A stretch of DNA of 64,000 bases from Ruminococcus flavefaciens AE3010 (lineage in GTDB: Bacteria > Bacillota > Clostridia > Oscillospirales > Ruminococcaceae), in the NCBI RefSeq assembly GCF_000526795.1, contig NZ_JAGT01000001.1:1325001-1389000 (forward strand), given 5' to 3'. Numbering within the stretch: the stretch's first letter is position 1; every line of letters begins with the position of its first letter. This document shows positions 9,866 through 18,366 of this stretch, in pieces. The notes below the pieces were generated by a model, which saw only the letters and a list, made by a program, of their open reading frames with translations, ran no database searches and was not told the DNA's origin. A program made the translations under genes and the position numbers.

Positions 9866-10651
9866 TTATTTCATCTCTGCCTGTCTGTACTGCAAAGGGG
9901 TCAGTCCGTAGAAGTTACCGAATGCCTTTACAAAATACGAGGTATTGCCGTAGCCCACGTTTATACCAACGTCCTTTACGGAGAGGTCTGTGGTTTTCAG
10001 AAGCTCCGCCGCTTTATTCAGTCGGCTGGTGATAACGTCCCTGTTTACGCTTACGCCGAATGTCTCGGTGTACAGGTGCTGGAAGCGTGAACGGCTGAGA
10101 GAGAGCTCCTTTGCCATATCGTCGATGGAGTAATCACGGCTCGGCCAGCGATAGATAGACTTGCGAATCCACAGCAGCTTCTCGGAGTAGATACCCTCCG
10201 TCCTGTTGGGAAAGACTTCCTTTTTCCTGAGCTTTTCCGATACTTTAAGCATGAGCAGCCTGAAATACAGGTCTATGCTGTCTGTCCTGAACTGATTTCC
10301 CGAATAGTGCTCAAAGCACATACTGCGTATCATGGACGACATCTCGGTAATGTCGCCTATCTCCACAGGCTTGTCAAGGGGGATATTCAGTTCCTTCAGC
10401 ATTTTCTGCTCTTCCTCGTCGGGATAAAAATGCATCCAGTCATCGAAGTATTCATTGCTGGCAGGATAGTAATATTGCGGTGTAGTGGGGCGGTAGATTA
10501 TGAACGAATGTGACATTGTACGGCTTTCCCTGCCGTCTATCCTGAAATGAACAGGTGTCTTGACTATGAGCATGAGCCAGCTGTCAGTGCCGTCAGGACG
10601 GTCTATGCAAAAGCTCCTGCCATGTCTGTGATTGTATCCGATCTCGACCAT
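9866..10651 (-). CDS. AraC family transcriptional regulator
   Basis: Transcription factor of about 261 aa. The N-terminal half (residues 10-110: SWLMLIVKTPVHF, YYPASNEYFDDWMHFYP) looks like the cupin ligand-binding domain of sugar-responsive AraC proteins. The C-terminal 100 residues contain the double helix-turn-helix (YSIDDMAKELSLSRSRFQHLYTE, then DLSVKDVGINVGYGNTSYFVK). The start is ATG 10651; a TTG two codons upstream (10657) sits better relative to a GAGGAG and is an alternative. It is transcribed alone, converging on asnB, with the GH25 gene upstream on the same strand behind a terminator repeat. The ligand is unknown. Confidence 0.9.
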   Translation of the reverse strand: MVEIGYNHRHGRSFCIDRPDGTDSWLMLIVKTPVHFRIDGRESRTMSHSFIIYRPTTPQYYYPASNEYFDDWMHFYPDEEEQKMLKELNIPLDKPVEIGDITEMSSMIRSMCFEHYSGNQFRTDSIDLYFRLLMLKVSEKLRKKEVFPNRTEGIYSEKLLWIRKSIYRWPSRDYSIDDMAKELSLSRSRFQHLYTETFGVSVNRDVITSRLNKAAELLKTTDLSVKDVGINVGYGNTSYFVKAFGNFYGLTPLQYRQAEMK

Positions 10652-10792
10652 TCTCAAAGTGATGCACTCCTCTTTTTTCTTTCTGTTTGCTATATTATAA
10701 CATATAGTGCTGAGACGTGTCAAGAAGTATCAGCACAAAAGTGATATATTTATTTCCTTTCGGCAGATATATTTTTTGCAATACACAAAAGC

Positions 10793-10904
10793 GCGGATAA
10801 GGGGGAGCCTCCTACGGCAAAATCGCGGCATAAAAATTACCGAGCCCGTAATTTCAGGCTCGGTAACCCGCTTTTTTCGCTAATGGCAGCTAACTTATAT
10901 CCGC
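10793..10904. repeat. 112-bp structured repeat with terminator core, copy 1
   Basis: Non-coding element with a 10-bp perfect stem TTACCGAGCC (10837-10846) and GGCTCGGTAA (10857-10866), flanked by T-runs on both strands. The outer ends GCGGATA and TATCCGC (imperfect) can pair. Copy 2 is at 38773-38890: the core is nearly identical, but the outer paired ends have a different sequence. It lies just after the GH25 stop and works as its terminator. Confidence 0.85.
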
Positions 10905-10912
10905 CATTGCTG

Positions 10913-12211
10913 TCAGTTCAGCTTCTTATCGAGGTACTGTATATCCATATCAACATCGCCGTTTATACCCGGGATATGACCATAGGCACTTGCCTGCCAG
11001 ATAGCGTACTCTCCGTCATAATCGGTCCTGTCGATGAAATGCGCCAGCCATACGGGGTGCGAGGACTTTGTTTCTTCGTTCCAGATATTGTAGAGGAAGT
11101 TCTTGCTGCTGTAGAGCATTGCCGAGTAGCCGCACTTCTCTATCTCGTCCGCAAAGGCTGCATATACGTCGTTGATGTCCTTTATGCTCATGTGGTACTT
11201 CTGGAAATTTGCAAATTCCTCCCAGTCAAACGCAACAGGCATCTGAAGCTCATAGCCCTTGACCTGTTCGGCTATCCACCGTGCGTGTTCGCGGACCCCC
11301 TCCTGGGTATTATCGGTGGTGTAGAAGTATACTCCCACATCAAGGCCTGCGTCAGTGGCATTCTTTATATTATCGCGGAAGTAGTCATCCATGGTTATCT
11401 CACTGTAGAAGTATCCCACGCGGATAATAACGAAGCTGCAGCCTGCCGCCTTTACCGCATTGTAATCAACATTGGTCTGCCAAGCCGAAACATCGATGCC
11501 GAAGCGGACATTGCCGTCACTGTTATCGGATATGAACTGGCTGTAGTCCACTCTCGGATTGTCGTCCACAGGCCGCGGCACTTCATTGAGCACACAAATG
11601 GTAACGTCCCATGTGGTGTAGTTTCCCGAGCTGTCCGTAGCAGTAGCGGTAAGCGGATAAAGTCCCACCTTGTTCGGGTCTATATCACCTGTAAAAGTGA
11701 GAACAGGATCACTGTCAAAGTTGTCCGCAAAGCCAACGTAGTCGTTGAGATCAAAGGGAGTTCCCACCTTGTGATTAGGCTCCCAGCCCGCATTGAGAAC
11801 TACAGGAGGGGTAGTATCCACCACGGAGTATTGAAGCTTCTGCTTGAACTCGCAGCCGTTGTAGATATACGGTATCTCCACCTCAAATACTCCCGTATCG
11901 GAGGTATTGAGCTTTACACCGCCGTCCTTGAGGTCAACGTTTTTCTCGGTGATAAAGCTGTCAAGAGATATATCCTCATAGACCTCCACGGAGTCAAGTC
12001 CCTTTAAAACAAGATCCTTTGGCGGGTCACAGGCTTTTTTTGTGGTGGTGACAGCAGTTGTTGAAGCAGTTGTTGTTGAAGTCGAAACAGCCGTTGTGGT
12101 CGAAGCCGATACAGTCTGAGAGCTTTCGGAAGATGTTGAGACCTTTCTTCCGCCGCAGCCTGTAAGCAGGCACAGCGCCGCCGACAGCATTACTATATAT
12201 TTTAGTTTCAT
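10913..12211 (-). CDS. Lipoprotein with Ig-like region and GH25 lysozyme domain
   Basis: Exported cell-wall-active protein. The N-terminus is a lipoprotein signal (MKLKYIVMLSAALCLLTGCG, lipid-modified Cys at residue 19), then a Ser/Thr-rich stretch of about 45 residues. Next come two beta-sandwich segments resembling Ig-like domains (residues 65-140 and 140-215; DSSGNYTTWDVTICVLNE ends the second). Residues 230-432 form a glycoside hydrolase family 25 domain: GIDVSAWQTNVDY at its start, VGVYFYT, and the acidic pair in VAFDWEEF. GH25 enzymes cut the MurNAc-GlcNAc bond of peptidoglycan. A role in wall remodelling at the membrane surface is inferred. The gene is monocistronic, ended by the repeat at 10793-10904. 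Confidence 0.9.
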   Translation of the reverse strand: MKLKYIVMLSAALCLLTGCGGRKVSTSSESSQTVSASTTTAVSTSTTTASTTAVTTTKKACDPPKDLVLKGLDSVEVYEDISLDSFITEKNVDLKDGGVKLNTSDTGVFEVEIPYIYNGCEFKQKLQYSVVDTTPPVVLNAGWEPNHKVGTPFDLNDYVGFADNFDSDPVLTFTGDIDPNKVGLYPLTATATDSSGNYTTWDVTICVLNEVPRPVDDNPRVDYSQFISDNSDGNVRFGIDVSAWQTNVDYNAVKAAGCSFVIIRVGYFYSEITMDDYFRDNIKNATDAGLDVGVYFYTTDNTQEGVREHARWIAEQVKGYELQMPVAFDWEEFANFQKYHMSIKDINDVYAAFADEIEKCGYSAMLYSSKNFLYNIWNEETKSSHPVWLAHFIDRTDYDGEYAIWQASAYGHIPGINGDVDMDIQYLDKKLN

Positions 12212-12229
12212 GATTATCCTTTCTATATC

Positions 12230-12380
12230 AAAATATAACGTCTTTGCCGTTATATTTTGAAGCCTTTAGCCTTTAGCTTTTAGCCATTAGGAAGCGGCTT
12301 TGCCGCTATATTATCGGGCGACGGAACGTCGCCCCTACAATTGGCTAACGGCTAATGGCTAATAGCTAACGGCTAAAATC
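12230..12380. repeat. Compound palindromic intergenic element A
   Basis: Non-coding. It contains an 11-bp perfect inverted repeat AAAATATAACG/CGTTATATTTT (12230-12258). An arm of repeated TTAGCC-like units (12262-12290) is answered by inverted GGCTAA-like units (12342-12377). Between the arms lie a hairpin AGCGGC/GCCGCT (12293-12306) and the mini-palindrome GGGCGACG/CGTCGCCC followed by CTAC (12316-12338). The architecture matches 36284-36382 and 41284-41426, although the repeat units differ. Confidence 0.75.
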
Positions 12381-12424
12381 ATGATTTATTATACCACAAA
12401 TCGACAAGATTGTAAAGGAAAAGC

Positions 12425-12453
12425 TTGACTTTGACCGCAAAACGTGCTAAATT
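12425..12453 (+). promoter_or_regulatory. sigmaA promoter of the amidohydrolase gene
   Basis: TTGACT, 17-bp spacer, TAAATT; 38 bp upstream of the ATG at 12492. Confidence 0.7.
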
Positions 12454-12491
12454 ATCTCTTATACAGCAATTTTTCAATGAAAGGAGCTTCT

Positions 12492-13250
12492 ATGATAATA
12501 GATTCACATCTGCATCTTCCCGTTGACTTCCCCGACTTTCTCTCTAAAGGGAATGCTCTCATAAACGAGCTCCGCAGAAACGGCGTGGACAAGGGCATAG
12601 TTATAGCTGATTCCGAGCTTGAAAGCGTTATCGGCTCTGTACGTGACTGCGCGGAGCTTTTCAAGGGCAGCGGTATGATAAAAGTCGTGGCCGGAATAAG
12701 TCCCTTTATAAGCTTCAACTCTCAGCTCACCCTGTGCAGGAAGCTTCTCGAAAGCGGCGATATCATCGGTCTGAAGCTTTATACAGGCCATGAGAGCTTC
12801 TTCTGCACAGATGAAGTCCTCACTCCCGTATATGACCTCGCCGCCGAGTTTAAAGTCCCTGTGCTTTTTCACACAGGCTGGGATAACGCTCAGTACGCCG
12901 CTCCCGCAAAAATGAAGGAGCTGTCTCAGCGCCGTCCGCAGAATATCTTCGTTTACTGCCACTGCTTCTATCCCGACCTACAACAGTGCTTCGATACTCT
13001 CGGCAGCTGCGAAAACGTATACTTCGATACCTCTTCCGTTGCCGACGATGCTGAAATATATCCCCAGATAAAAAATACGCTGGCGACCGCCATTGCCGTC
13101 ATGCCAGAGCGTATCATATTCGGTTCCGACTTCGGGAGCTGCTCCCAGAAGACACACCTTGAATTTGCCGAAAGCCTTAATATTACGCCGCAGCAACGGG
13201 AGCTGTTCATGTGCGGCAACGCCCTCAGAGTCTACAATATCAGCCCATAA
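12492..13250 (+). CDS. Amidohydrolase family protein (amidohydro_2-like)
   Basis: Metal-dependent TIM-barrel hydrolase of 252 aa. ATG 12492 has AAAGGAGC 7 bp upstream; the in-frame ATG at 12444 lies within the promoter. Motifs: the DSHLH metal site at the very N-terminus, GLKLYTGH near residue 95, VLFHTGW with a metal histidine near 125, YCHCFYP, and the late Asp in IIFGSDFG. These fit the amidohydrolase-2 (decarboxylase/lactonase-like) branch. The substrate cannot be read from the sequence. It is a single gene from its own promoter, lying between element A and tRNA-Leu. Confidence 0.82.
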   Translation: MIIDSHLHLPVDFPDFLSKGNALINELRRNGVDKGIVIADSELESVIGSVRDCAELFKGSGMIKVVAGISPFISFNSQLTLCRKLLESGDIIGLKLYTGHESFFCTDEVLTPVYDLAAEFKVPVLFHTGWDNAQYAAPAKMKELSQRRPQNIFVYCHCFYPDLQQCFDTLGSCENVYFDTSSVADDAEIYPQIKNTLATAIAVMPERIIFGSDFGSCSQKTHLEFAESLNITPQQRELFMCGNALRVYNISP

Positions 13251-13271
13251 ATAAAAATTGTTATTCTGCTC

Positions 13272-13300
13272 TTGACTTTTTACTGCCGATTTGATATAAT
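13272..13300 (+). promoter_or_regulatory. sigmaA promoter of tRNA-Leu
   Basis: TTGACT, 17 bp, TATAAT; 17 bp upstream of the mature tRNA 5' end. Confidence 0.8.
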
Positions 13301-13317
13301 TAATTTGTTGTATTCAA

Positions 13318-13404
13318 GCCGGTGTGATGGAATTGGCAGACGTGCCAGACTCAAAATCTGGTCCTGGCAACAGGGTGCGGGTTCGACCCCCGCCACCGGC
13401 ACCA
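13318..13404 (+). tRNA. tRNA-Leu (anticodon CAA)
   Basis: 87 nt with encoded CCA. The acceptor stem GCCGGTG/CACCGGC closes perfectly; anticodon stem CCAGA/TCTGG with loop CTCAAAA gives anticodon CAA; the long variable arm is CCTGGCAACAGG; the T-arm contains GTTCGAC. Its 3' half is the insertion site of the island to its right. Confidence 0.97.
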
Positions 13405-13428
13405 GTCGGCGGTGCCGACTTCCGTAAT

Positions 13429-13469
13429 AACTCCCATACAGCGATGTGTGGGAGTTTTCGCTTTTTTGC
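13429..13469 (+). terminator. Terminator after tRNA-Leu
   Basis: AACTCCCA/TGGGAGTT hairpin followed by TTCGCTTTTTT. A further hairpin AGTCGGC/GCCGACT directly follows the tRNA (13404-13420). Confidence 0.75.
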
Positions 13470-13512
13470 TCCTATTTGAGCGTATTTTCGATTGTTTCAC
13501 GGTCGCAGGTTC

Positions 13513-14808
13513 TTACACAGAGCCTGCGATTTTTTCGTTTTCTTCATTTTCATCGTCATCATCGCCGAGGACTCTTGCAATGGTTTCTGCCGAGGAAATT
13601 CTTGACGAGTAATCGAGATGACTGTAAAAATTCGCAGTTACGTTAAATGTCGAGTGTCCGAGTCAATCCTGGATGGCTTTCATGTACTCTCCGTTTGCAA
13701 GCAAAAGACTGGCACAACTGTGTCGCAGGTCATGGAACCGCAGTTTCCTGAAACCATATTTCCTGACCATGTTCTTGAAATGATCGCTGACGAAGTTCGG
13801 CGTGATCAACTTACCGTATGCATCACGGCACACAAAGCCCTCATAGGTTCTGTCAAAACCGGATTTCAGGAGCTTGGAGTACATCTCCTCTTTCTGCTGC
13901 TGTTCTCTGAGCATCCGCTCAATGTGCGGAATCAGAGGGAGCGTTCTCACACTTGCTTCTGTTTTCAGGGTATTGTCCACCATGATTTCCTCATGACCTG
14001 AACCATTCCGGCTCGTGACCTTGCGGCAGATCTTAATCGTCTTATTCTCAAAGTTGATCGCATCCCACTTCAGACCGATGACTTCGCTTCTGCGGAGTCC
14101 GTAGTAGGCTGCAATATGAACGACAAGCTCCATTCTGTCACCCTTGAATACCTCAAGAAACTTGTTCAGTTCCTCCTTGCTGTAAAAACACGCCTTGTAT
14201 TTTTCCAATTTCGGCAGTTCTACCTTATCGGCAGGATTCACAATAAGCAAATCCATTTTTACGGCATACTTCAGAGCCTTATGGATATTCGCATGATAGT
14301 GTTTGACCGTGTTGCCCGTTTTTCCTTCGTTATACATATCATTGTAAAACTTCTGGATCTGCAAGGGCGTGATGTCGCGCAAGAGCAGTCCGGGATATTT
14401 CTCATCGAAGTAAATTTTTACTTTCTCGATATAGCGTGAGTAGCTACAGTAAGTCGTGTATGCAATGGTAGGCTTTACGGTTTCGAGCCAATGGTTCAGG
14501 AAGTCCACAAACAGACAATTACCAGCTCTTATCACAGCGCCTTCTGCGAGTGCCTCAGCACTCACGACCGTGCGGTCTGCTCTCTTATGCTTGGCTTTGG
14601 TCGCCTTGCCGGAGAGGAAGTCCTCATAGAATGCACCGACGATCTCCTCGACCTTTGCTGCCAGTGCTTTCTTGGTACACTTCTCGCTCAAACCTGTACT
14701 TACCCATTTGCGCCTGCGTTCGCCGTTATCGTCCTTGAAATCAAAGACTACATACTGTTTTCCGTTTTTGCTTGTAATGATGTACTTAAAAGGCAGACTT
14801 GCTTTCAT
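13513..14808 (-). pseudogene. Tyrosine integrase interrupted by an in-frame TGA
   Basis: Site-specific tyrosine recombinase of about 431 codons with an AP2-like arm-binding N-terminus, a SAM-like core-binding domain (residues 95-190) and a catalytic domain. The first catalytic Arg is in AYYGLRRSEVIGLKWD, and HxxR is in FHDLRHSCASLLL. The frame stops at a TGA (13663-13665) where the sister copy at 33667-34239 has TGG, Trp of DWLGHSTFNV. The same frame then continues with LGHSTFNVTANFYSHLDY, including the catalytic Tyr, to TAA at 13513. The product as read therefore lacks the nucleophile. Start ATG 14808, promoter at 14862-14890. This is recent decay unless the TGA is a sequencing error. Confidence 0.9.
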
Positions 14809-14861
14809 TTGATATACCTCCTATGCTGAAAGCGGTAGAAAAGTCTGCTGTTGACTACTTC

Positions 14862-14890
14862 ATTGTAGCGCAGTCTGACGGCAAATGCAA
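14862..14890 (-). promoter_or_regulatory. sigmaA promoter of the integrase gene
   Basis: TTGCAT, 17 bp, TACAAT on the minus strand. The spacer end CTGCGC is shared with the two promoter repeats at 15311 and 15582. Confidence 0.65.
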
Positions 14891-14942
14891 GTGATTTCTA
14901 CCAACTTTATGATTTTTCGGCGCAATGGATATTTCTACCCGC

Positions 14943-15164
14943 TCAGATTTGTGCGCCTTGCAGGATGTAATCTATCACAAAGAGCTTTGCGACCTTGATC
15001 GTCCTGTTATCAGGGATGCAAGGAAGTTTATTCTCCTGAACAAGCTGCCGTACCCTTTTCGGGCTGATGCCAAGCATCTGGCTGATGTCCTTTACCCCGA
15101 CCACTTCGGGATAGTCTCTGTACATTGTCTTGTAAGCCTGGCTGATCGATATATTTCTATCCAT
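14943..15164 (-). CDS. Excisionase-like small HTH DNA-binding protein
   Basis: A 73-aa protein upstream of the integrase on the same strand. ATG 15164 has AAAGGAG 7 bp upstream; the longer frame up to 15212 has no ribosome site. The central segment GVKDISQMLGISPKRVRQLVQENKLPCI is the winged helix-turn-helix of the MerR/excisionase type. Such proteins bind attachment-site DNA and direct the integrase towards excision; they often also control int expression. The role is inferred from fold and position. Confidence 0.8.
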   Translation of the reverse strand: MDRNISISQAYKTMYRDYPEVVGVKDISQMLGISPKRVRQLVQENKLPCIPDNRTIKVAKLFVIDYILQGAQI

Positions 15165-15310
15165 AGTGATTCTCCTTTCGGAGCGGAAGAATTCGGAAAA
15201 CAAACGAATCATGCTTCATATTCTGTTGTCAAGATTCTGTTATAAGCAATCGCTCTCCTGATAAGAGTGATTGCCGCCAAACATAAGCCGGTTTATGTGG
15301 CTTTCTGTTG

Positions 15311-15373
15311 GTTTCTGTATACAGTATAGCGCAGAAAACAGCGATTGTCTATTCGATGAAACTACAAAGTTTT
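15311..15373 (-). promoter_or_regulatory. Promoter repeat, copy 1
   Basis: Minus-strand promoter TAGACA, 17 bp, TATACT (15323-15351), with the palindrome CTGTATACAG over and after the -10. It lies about 150 bp upstream of the excisionase-like gene. An imperfect direct copy is at 15582-15646. Confidence 0.7.
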
Positions 15374-15581
15374 TCGGACGGTAGACGGAAGTCTTTTGTG
15401 GTTCGTCCCGTTTTAGTCCGTTAAAGTCTTTTTTTATCCGTCGGTTTTTTCACTGACAACGCATCTACGCAGTTTTGTGATTTTTCCCTATTTGTGCAAA
15501 ATGATGAAACACACGCATTTTGGTAGAACGAAAAATCATAAAAAGCCGTATTTGTCACCGACGAACAGTTGATTTCAGCCG

Positions 15582-15646
15582 GCTTCTGTATACAGTATAG
15601 CGCAGAAAGCTATGCTTGTCTATTCGATGAACCTACAAAGATTTTG
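15582..15646 (-). promoter_or_regulatory. Promoter repeat, copy 2
   Basis: Minus-strand promoter TAGACA, 17 bp, TATACT (15594-15622) with the same CTGTATACAG palindrome. A transcript from here would run through copy 1 as a long leader before the excisionase-like gene. Confidence 0.65.
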
Positions 15647-16248
15647 CCCGTGGTAGAAAAAGTCCCTTTTGTGATATGGCATCTCTCGGTATCTAATCGC
15701 AGTGACTGGTATTCTGTGATCACCCCAAAATGGAAGATAACGGTTTTACGCCATTTTTGCAGCTTGTTGAATATGACGGATTATGAAAAACGGTTAGATA
15801 TAAGTTTTTTTGAAGATGAATATCACCGAGCTTTCGGGAGCGGTACGAATCATGCTTGCCACGGACGATGCAGTGATCTGTAACTTTCTGTGCCTATCTG
15901 TATTATGAACTATATTTTGGAGAAAATCAAGTTTTCACCGTTCCCGAACGGGAACACTTAACCGTTCAGAAATGACGTATTTTCGCATTTTTATTATATT
16001 GACCAACCTTATGTGCTTCTTTCAGTGATTGCGTACAAGGTACGCAATCAGGCGCTTTCTCTTTCCTATGCTTATTTCTGAGTGCGGCAACTTTACACCA
16101 AAATTTCATCAGTTTATCACATAATATTGCTGTACCAATTAACTCTTGAATCGCTTTTATCCACGATTCAAAGGAATGTCGATTTTACGTTATTTTCGCG
16201 TGCTCGTCTAAAATTCGATTCAAGATTTAATTTGGGGATCAATAGAAC

Positions 16249-16274
16249 AGCGCCGAGTTTTCATGCTCGGCGCT
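16249..16274. terminator. Terminator hairpin after ogt
   Basis: Perfect 9-bp stem AGCGCCGAG/CTCGGCGCT just downstream of the ogt stop on the minus strand; the flanking T-run is weak. Confidence 0.65.
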
Positions 16275-16279
16275 TGTTT

Positions 16280-16798
16280 CTATCGTTGATTATGTTGATC
16301 GGAAATGATGATGCCTTCGTACTCCAATAGCTTGATCTTTCTGTCCAGTCCGCCGGCGTATCCCGTCAGGCTGCCGTCTGCTCCGATGACTCTGTGACAG
16401 GGAATGATAATTGCAATCGGATTATGCCCGACCGCTCCGCCGACTGCCTGCGCTGACATCCGCTGAATGCCGCGCTGCTCTGCGAGGATACCCGCAATCT
16501 TGCCATAGGTCATCGTCTGTCCGTAGGGAATGGTGAGAAGCACCTCACAAACTGCCCTGCGGAACGGTGTGGTGTGCAGATTGAGCGGCGGAATGAAGTC
16601 AGGTTCTTTTCCGCTGAAATATGCATCGAGCCAGTTGACGGTCTGCGTGAATACCGGCAGCTCTGCTTCGGTACTTTCTGCTGCAAGATTATGGGGAAAG
16701 TGTTTCTGCCCGTCAAACCATAATCCCGTGAGGGCTTCGCCGTCGCTGGCGAGGGCGATTCTGCCGAGCGGAGAAGCATAGTGATGTATGTAATTCAT
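16280..16798 (-). CDS. ogt: Methylated-DNA--[protein]-cysteine S-methyltransferase
   Basis: Suicide DNA-repair protein that removes alkyl groups from O6-alkylguanine onto its own cysteine. Residues 80-165 contain the helix-turn-helix and the acceptor motif IIIPCHRVIGADGSLTGYAGG (Cys in PCHRV). The N-terminal ribonuclease-like domain starts MNYIHHYASPLGRIAL. The ATG at 16798 shares its A with the TGA of the upstream acetyltransferase (TGATG), so translation is coupled; a GTG one codon upstream is a poor alternative. The length of 172 aa is normal. It is a cargo gene of island 1. Confidence 0.93.
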   Translation of the reverse strand: MNYIHHYASPLGRIALASDGEALTGLWFDGQKHFPHNLAAESTEAELPVFTQTVNWLDAYFSGKEPDFIPPLNLHTTPFRRAVCEVLLTIPYGQTMTYGKIAGILAEQRGIQRMSAQAVGGAVGHNPIAIIIPCHRVIGADGSLTGYAGGLDRKIKLLEYEGIIISDQHNQR

Positions 16799-17316
16799 CA
16801 CTCCATGACCTTCTCGAATCTGAACATACAGCCGTCATCATCGCTGTCCATATCCGGCTTGCCGCTTTCGTGCGGATCCGGGTGCTTCGGATTGTAGAAT
16901 TCCACAGCATGAAAACCGCAGCGATTGATGTAAAAATGAATGTTTCTTTTCTCAAAATACGGAGTGCAGGTCTCCCACACTTTTGTATCCGGATGCAGGC
17001 GTTCAATCTCAGACCAGATTGCCTGCCCGATGCCCTTGCTCTGGACACCGACTTTCACAAACAGAAAATCAAGATGATTATGCTGCGTCTGCTCGTTTAT
17101 CACAATGATCGCTCCGCCGACGATTTCATTGCCAATCACAGCAGCATAAGCAATCGCGCCATCTGTGTCGAGAGAACGATCAATATCTGCTTCGGGAAGT
17201 ATCTGCATATCGGTTTCGCCGTATTCTGCTTCCGCGCCGAGCTGAAAGGCTTTTTGCATCTCTTTTTTGAATTCAGAAAGCTCATCCTGACGGACAGTTC
17301 GCAATGTAAGATTCAT
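16798..17316 (-). CDS. GNAT family N-acetyltransferase
   Basis: Acetyl-CoA-dependent acyltransferase of 172 aa. The acetyl-CoA-binding segment is visible as FLFVKVGVQSKGIGQAIWSEIE near residue 95, followed by KVWETCTPYFEKRNIHFYINRCGFHAVEFYN, the typical C-terminal GNAT strand. ATG 17316 is chosen, with GAGGA 4 bp before it; a TTG six codons upstream is possible. It overlaps ogt by one base and is driven by the promoter at 17361-17389. The substrate is unknown; the pairing with ogt suggests a small stress-response operon. Confidence 0.85.
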   Translation of the reverse strand: MNLTLRTVRQDELSEFKKEMQKAFQLGAEAEYGETDMQILPEADIDRSLDTDGAIAYAAVIGNEIVGGAIIVINEQTQHNHLDFLFVKVGVQSKGIGQAIWSEIERLHPDTKVWETCTPYFEKRNIHFYINRCGFHAVEFYNPKHPDPHESGKPDMDSDDDGCMFRFEKVME

Positions 17317-17360
17317 TGTATCCTCACGCTCCAATCTTGGCGTAATGGGTTTCTGGAATT

Positions 17361-17389
17361 ATTATAGAACAAAACGATGATAAAGTCAA
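17361..17389 (-). promoter_or_regulatory. sigmaA promoter of the GNAT-ogt operon
   Basis: TTGACT, 17 bp, TATAAT on the minus strand. Confidence 0.8.
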
Positions 17390-17639
17390 TTGTCTGAGCA
17401 TCTGATACAGTGCAAGCCTATCTTCTCAAAAATTGCAGCGACGGATAAGCACGGAAGTGCTGAGATGTCAATCACTTTGCACAAGAATCATAGGATGAAT
17501 TTATGCATAAGAGAGAAATATCCAAATCACATTGAAAACTTCGCAGAAATGCTTTACGATACCCGCTTTTTTTCGGTATATATTTAGGAGAGCATATTCA
17601 TCATAATGCTCTGAGAAATCGTGCAATTGCAGTATGGAT

Positions 17640-17840
17640 CAAACCGCACAGTGGTTATGCTCAAAAACAGAGAGAAAGCACTGAGCCGAAAGGCTCAGAT
17701 GCAAACACGCCGCGCAGGGGCGTGAGCAATCCCAGCAAGCTCGGTATCTCCGCATTACAAATTTTCAGATTTGAATGCTCCGATACACATCTTGGCAGAG
17801 GGTTTCACCCCTACGACCCCGAACAAAAAAGGAGAGAAAA
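17640..17840 (+). other. Structured leader / candidate oriT upstream of mobC
   Basis: Non-coding. It contains a perfect hairpin CTGAGCC-GAAA-GGCTCAG (17681-17698), ACGCC/GGCGT (about 17706-17722) and a further imperfect inverted repeat around 17748-17790. Position directly upstream of a mobC gene is where transfer origins of mobilizable elements usually lie. The rest of the gap (17390-17640) shows nothing recognisable. Confidence 0.4.
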
Positions 17841-18185
17841 ATGAAGAAAAATGATAACAGAGAACGTGTACTTCAGGTACGGTTAAGCCAGGAGGAATTT
17901 GACGCAATTGAGCGCAAATTCAAAAACAGCGGAATGAAGTCAAAAAGTGCATTCGTGAGAGCAATGATCCTCGAAGGACATCTCGTTTATTTCAGCGAGA
18001 ATGAGCTGAAAGAAATCCATCGGCTTATGAATAATATCGCTTTTAATGTCAATCAGATTGCACGTCGCACAAACAGCACCGGAAACGTCTATGAAAATGA
18101 CCTTTCCGATATCAAAGAGATGCTGAATAAAATATGGCAGCCGCTGTTGTATTTTCAGTCTCAGCTTTTGCGGCTGAAGCGATAA
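17841..18185 (+). CDS. mobC: MobC-like mobilization (relaxosome accessory) protein
   Basis: A 114-aa DNA-binding accessory protein of conjugative mobilization. ATG 17841 has AAAGGAGAG 7 bp upstream; the frame opens further up at 17775 without a ribosome site. The N-terminus is ribbon-helix-helix-like (RVLQVRLSQEEFDAIERKFKNSGMKSKSAFVRAMIL), followed by the conserved MobC core NNIAFNVNQIARRTNSTGNVY. In intact elements MobC helps the relaxase nick oriT and a relaxase gene follows. Here none follows: a small gene and an SSB come next, so the relaxase seems to have been deleted. Confidence 0.85.
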   Translation: MKKNDNRERVLQVRLSQEEFDAIERKFKNSGMKSKSAFVRAMILEGHLVYFSENELKEIHRLMNNIAFNVNQIARRTNSTGNVYENDLSDIKEMLNKIWQPLLYFQSQLLRLKR

Positions 18186-18305
18186 CAGAAGCGCTACCGG
18201 TATCAGTTCTGAAAATAGTGAAAAACAATATGTGCGCGTTGCACTGGACTTGCCTTTGAAATTGCTGCGCACTTCACAAAAATGGTTACAATTATTCCGC
18301 AGAGC

Positions 18306-18334
18306 TGGACTTCCGGATATTCAGCGGTTATAAT
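18306..18334 (+). promoter_or_regulatory. sigmaA-like promoter
   Basis: TGGACT, 17 bp, TATAAT, upstream of the small gene at 18367. Confidence 0.55.
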
Positions 18335-18366
18335 GGAATCACAAACAGAAAACGGAGGTGCTTATT

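Larger units (their letters stand above)
15165..16279. other. 1.1-kb non-coding control region of island 1
   Basis: No convincing gene; the + frame at 15569-15883 has no ribosome site and overlaps a promoter repeat. Contents: two 60-bp promoter repeats, TTGGTAGAA motifs at 15521 and 15651, a nested palindrome GTTCCC/GGGAAC near 15945, a perfect 10-bp hairpin GATTGCGTAC/GTACGCAATC at 16027-16049, and TTGAATCG/CGATTCAA repeats near 16145, 16163 and 16216. Candidate for the element's regulatory or replication-control region. Confidence 0.6.

Noticed and set aside
10883..12007. Open frame of 374 codons on the + strand
   Set aside because: Lies antisense to the GH25 lipoprotein gene, whose signal peptide and catalytic motifs are clear; no ribosome site or family pattern.
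15569..15883. 104-codon + frame in the island 1 control region
   Set aside because: No ribosome site, odd composition, and it overlaps promoter repeat copy 2.
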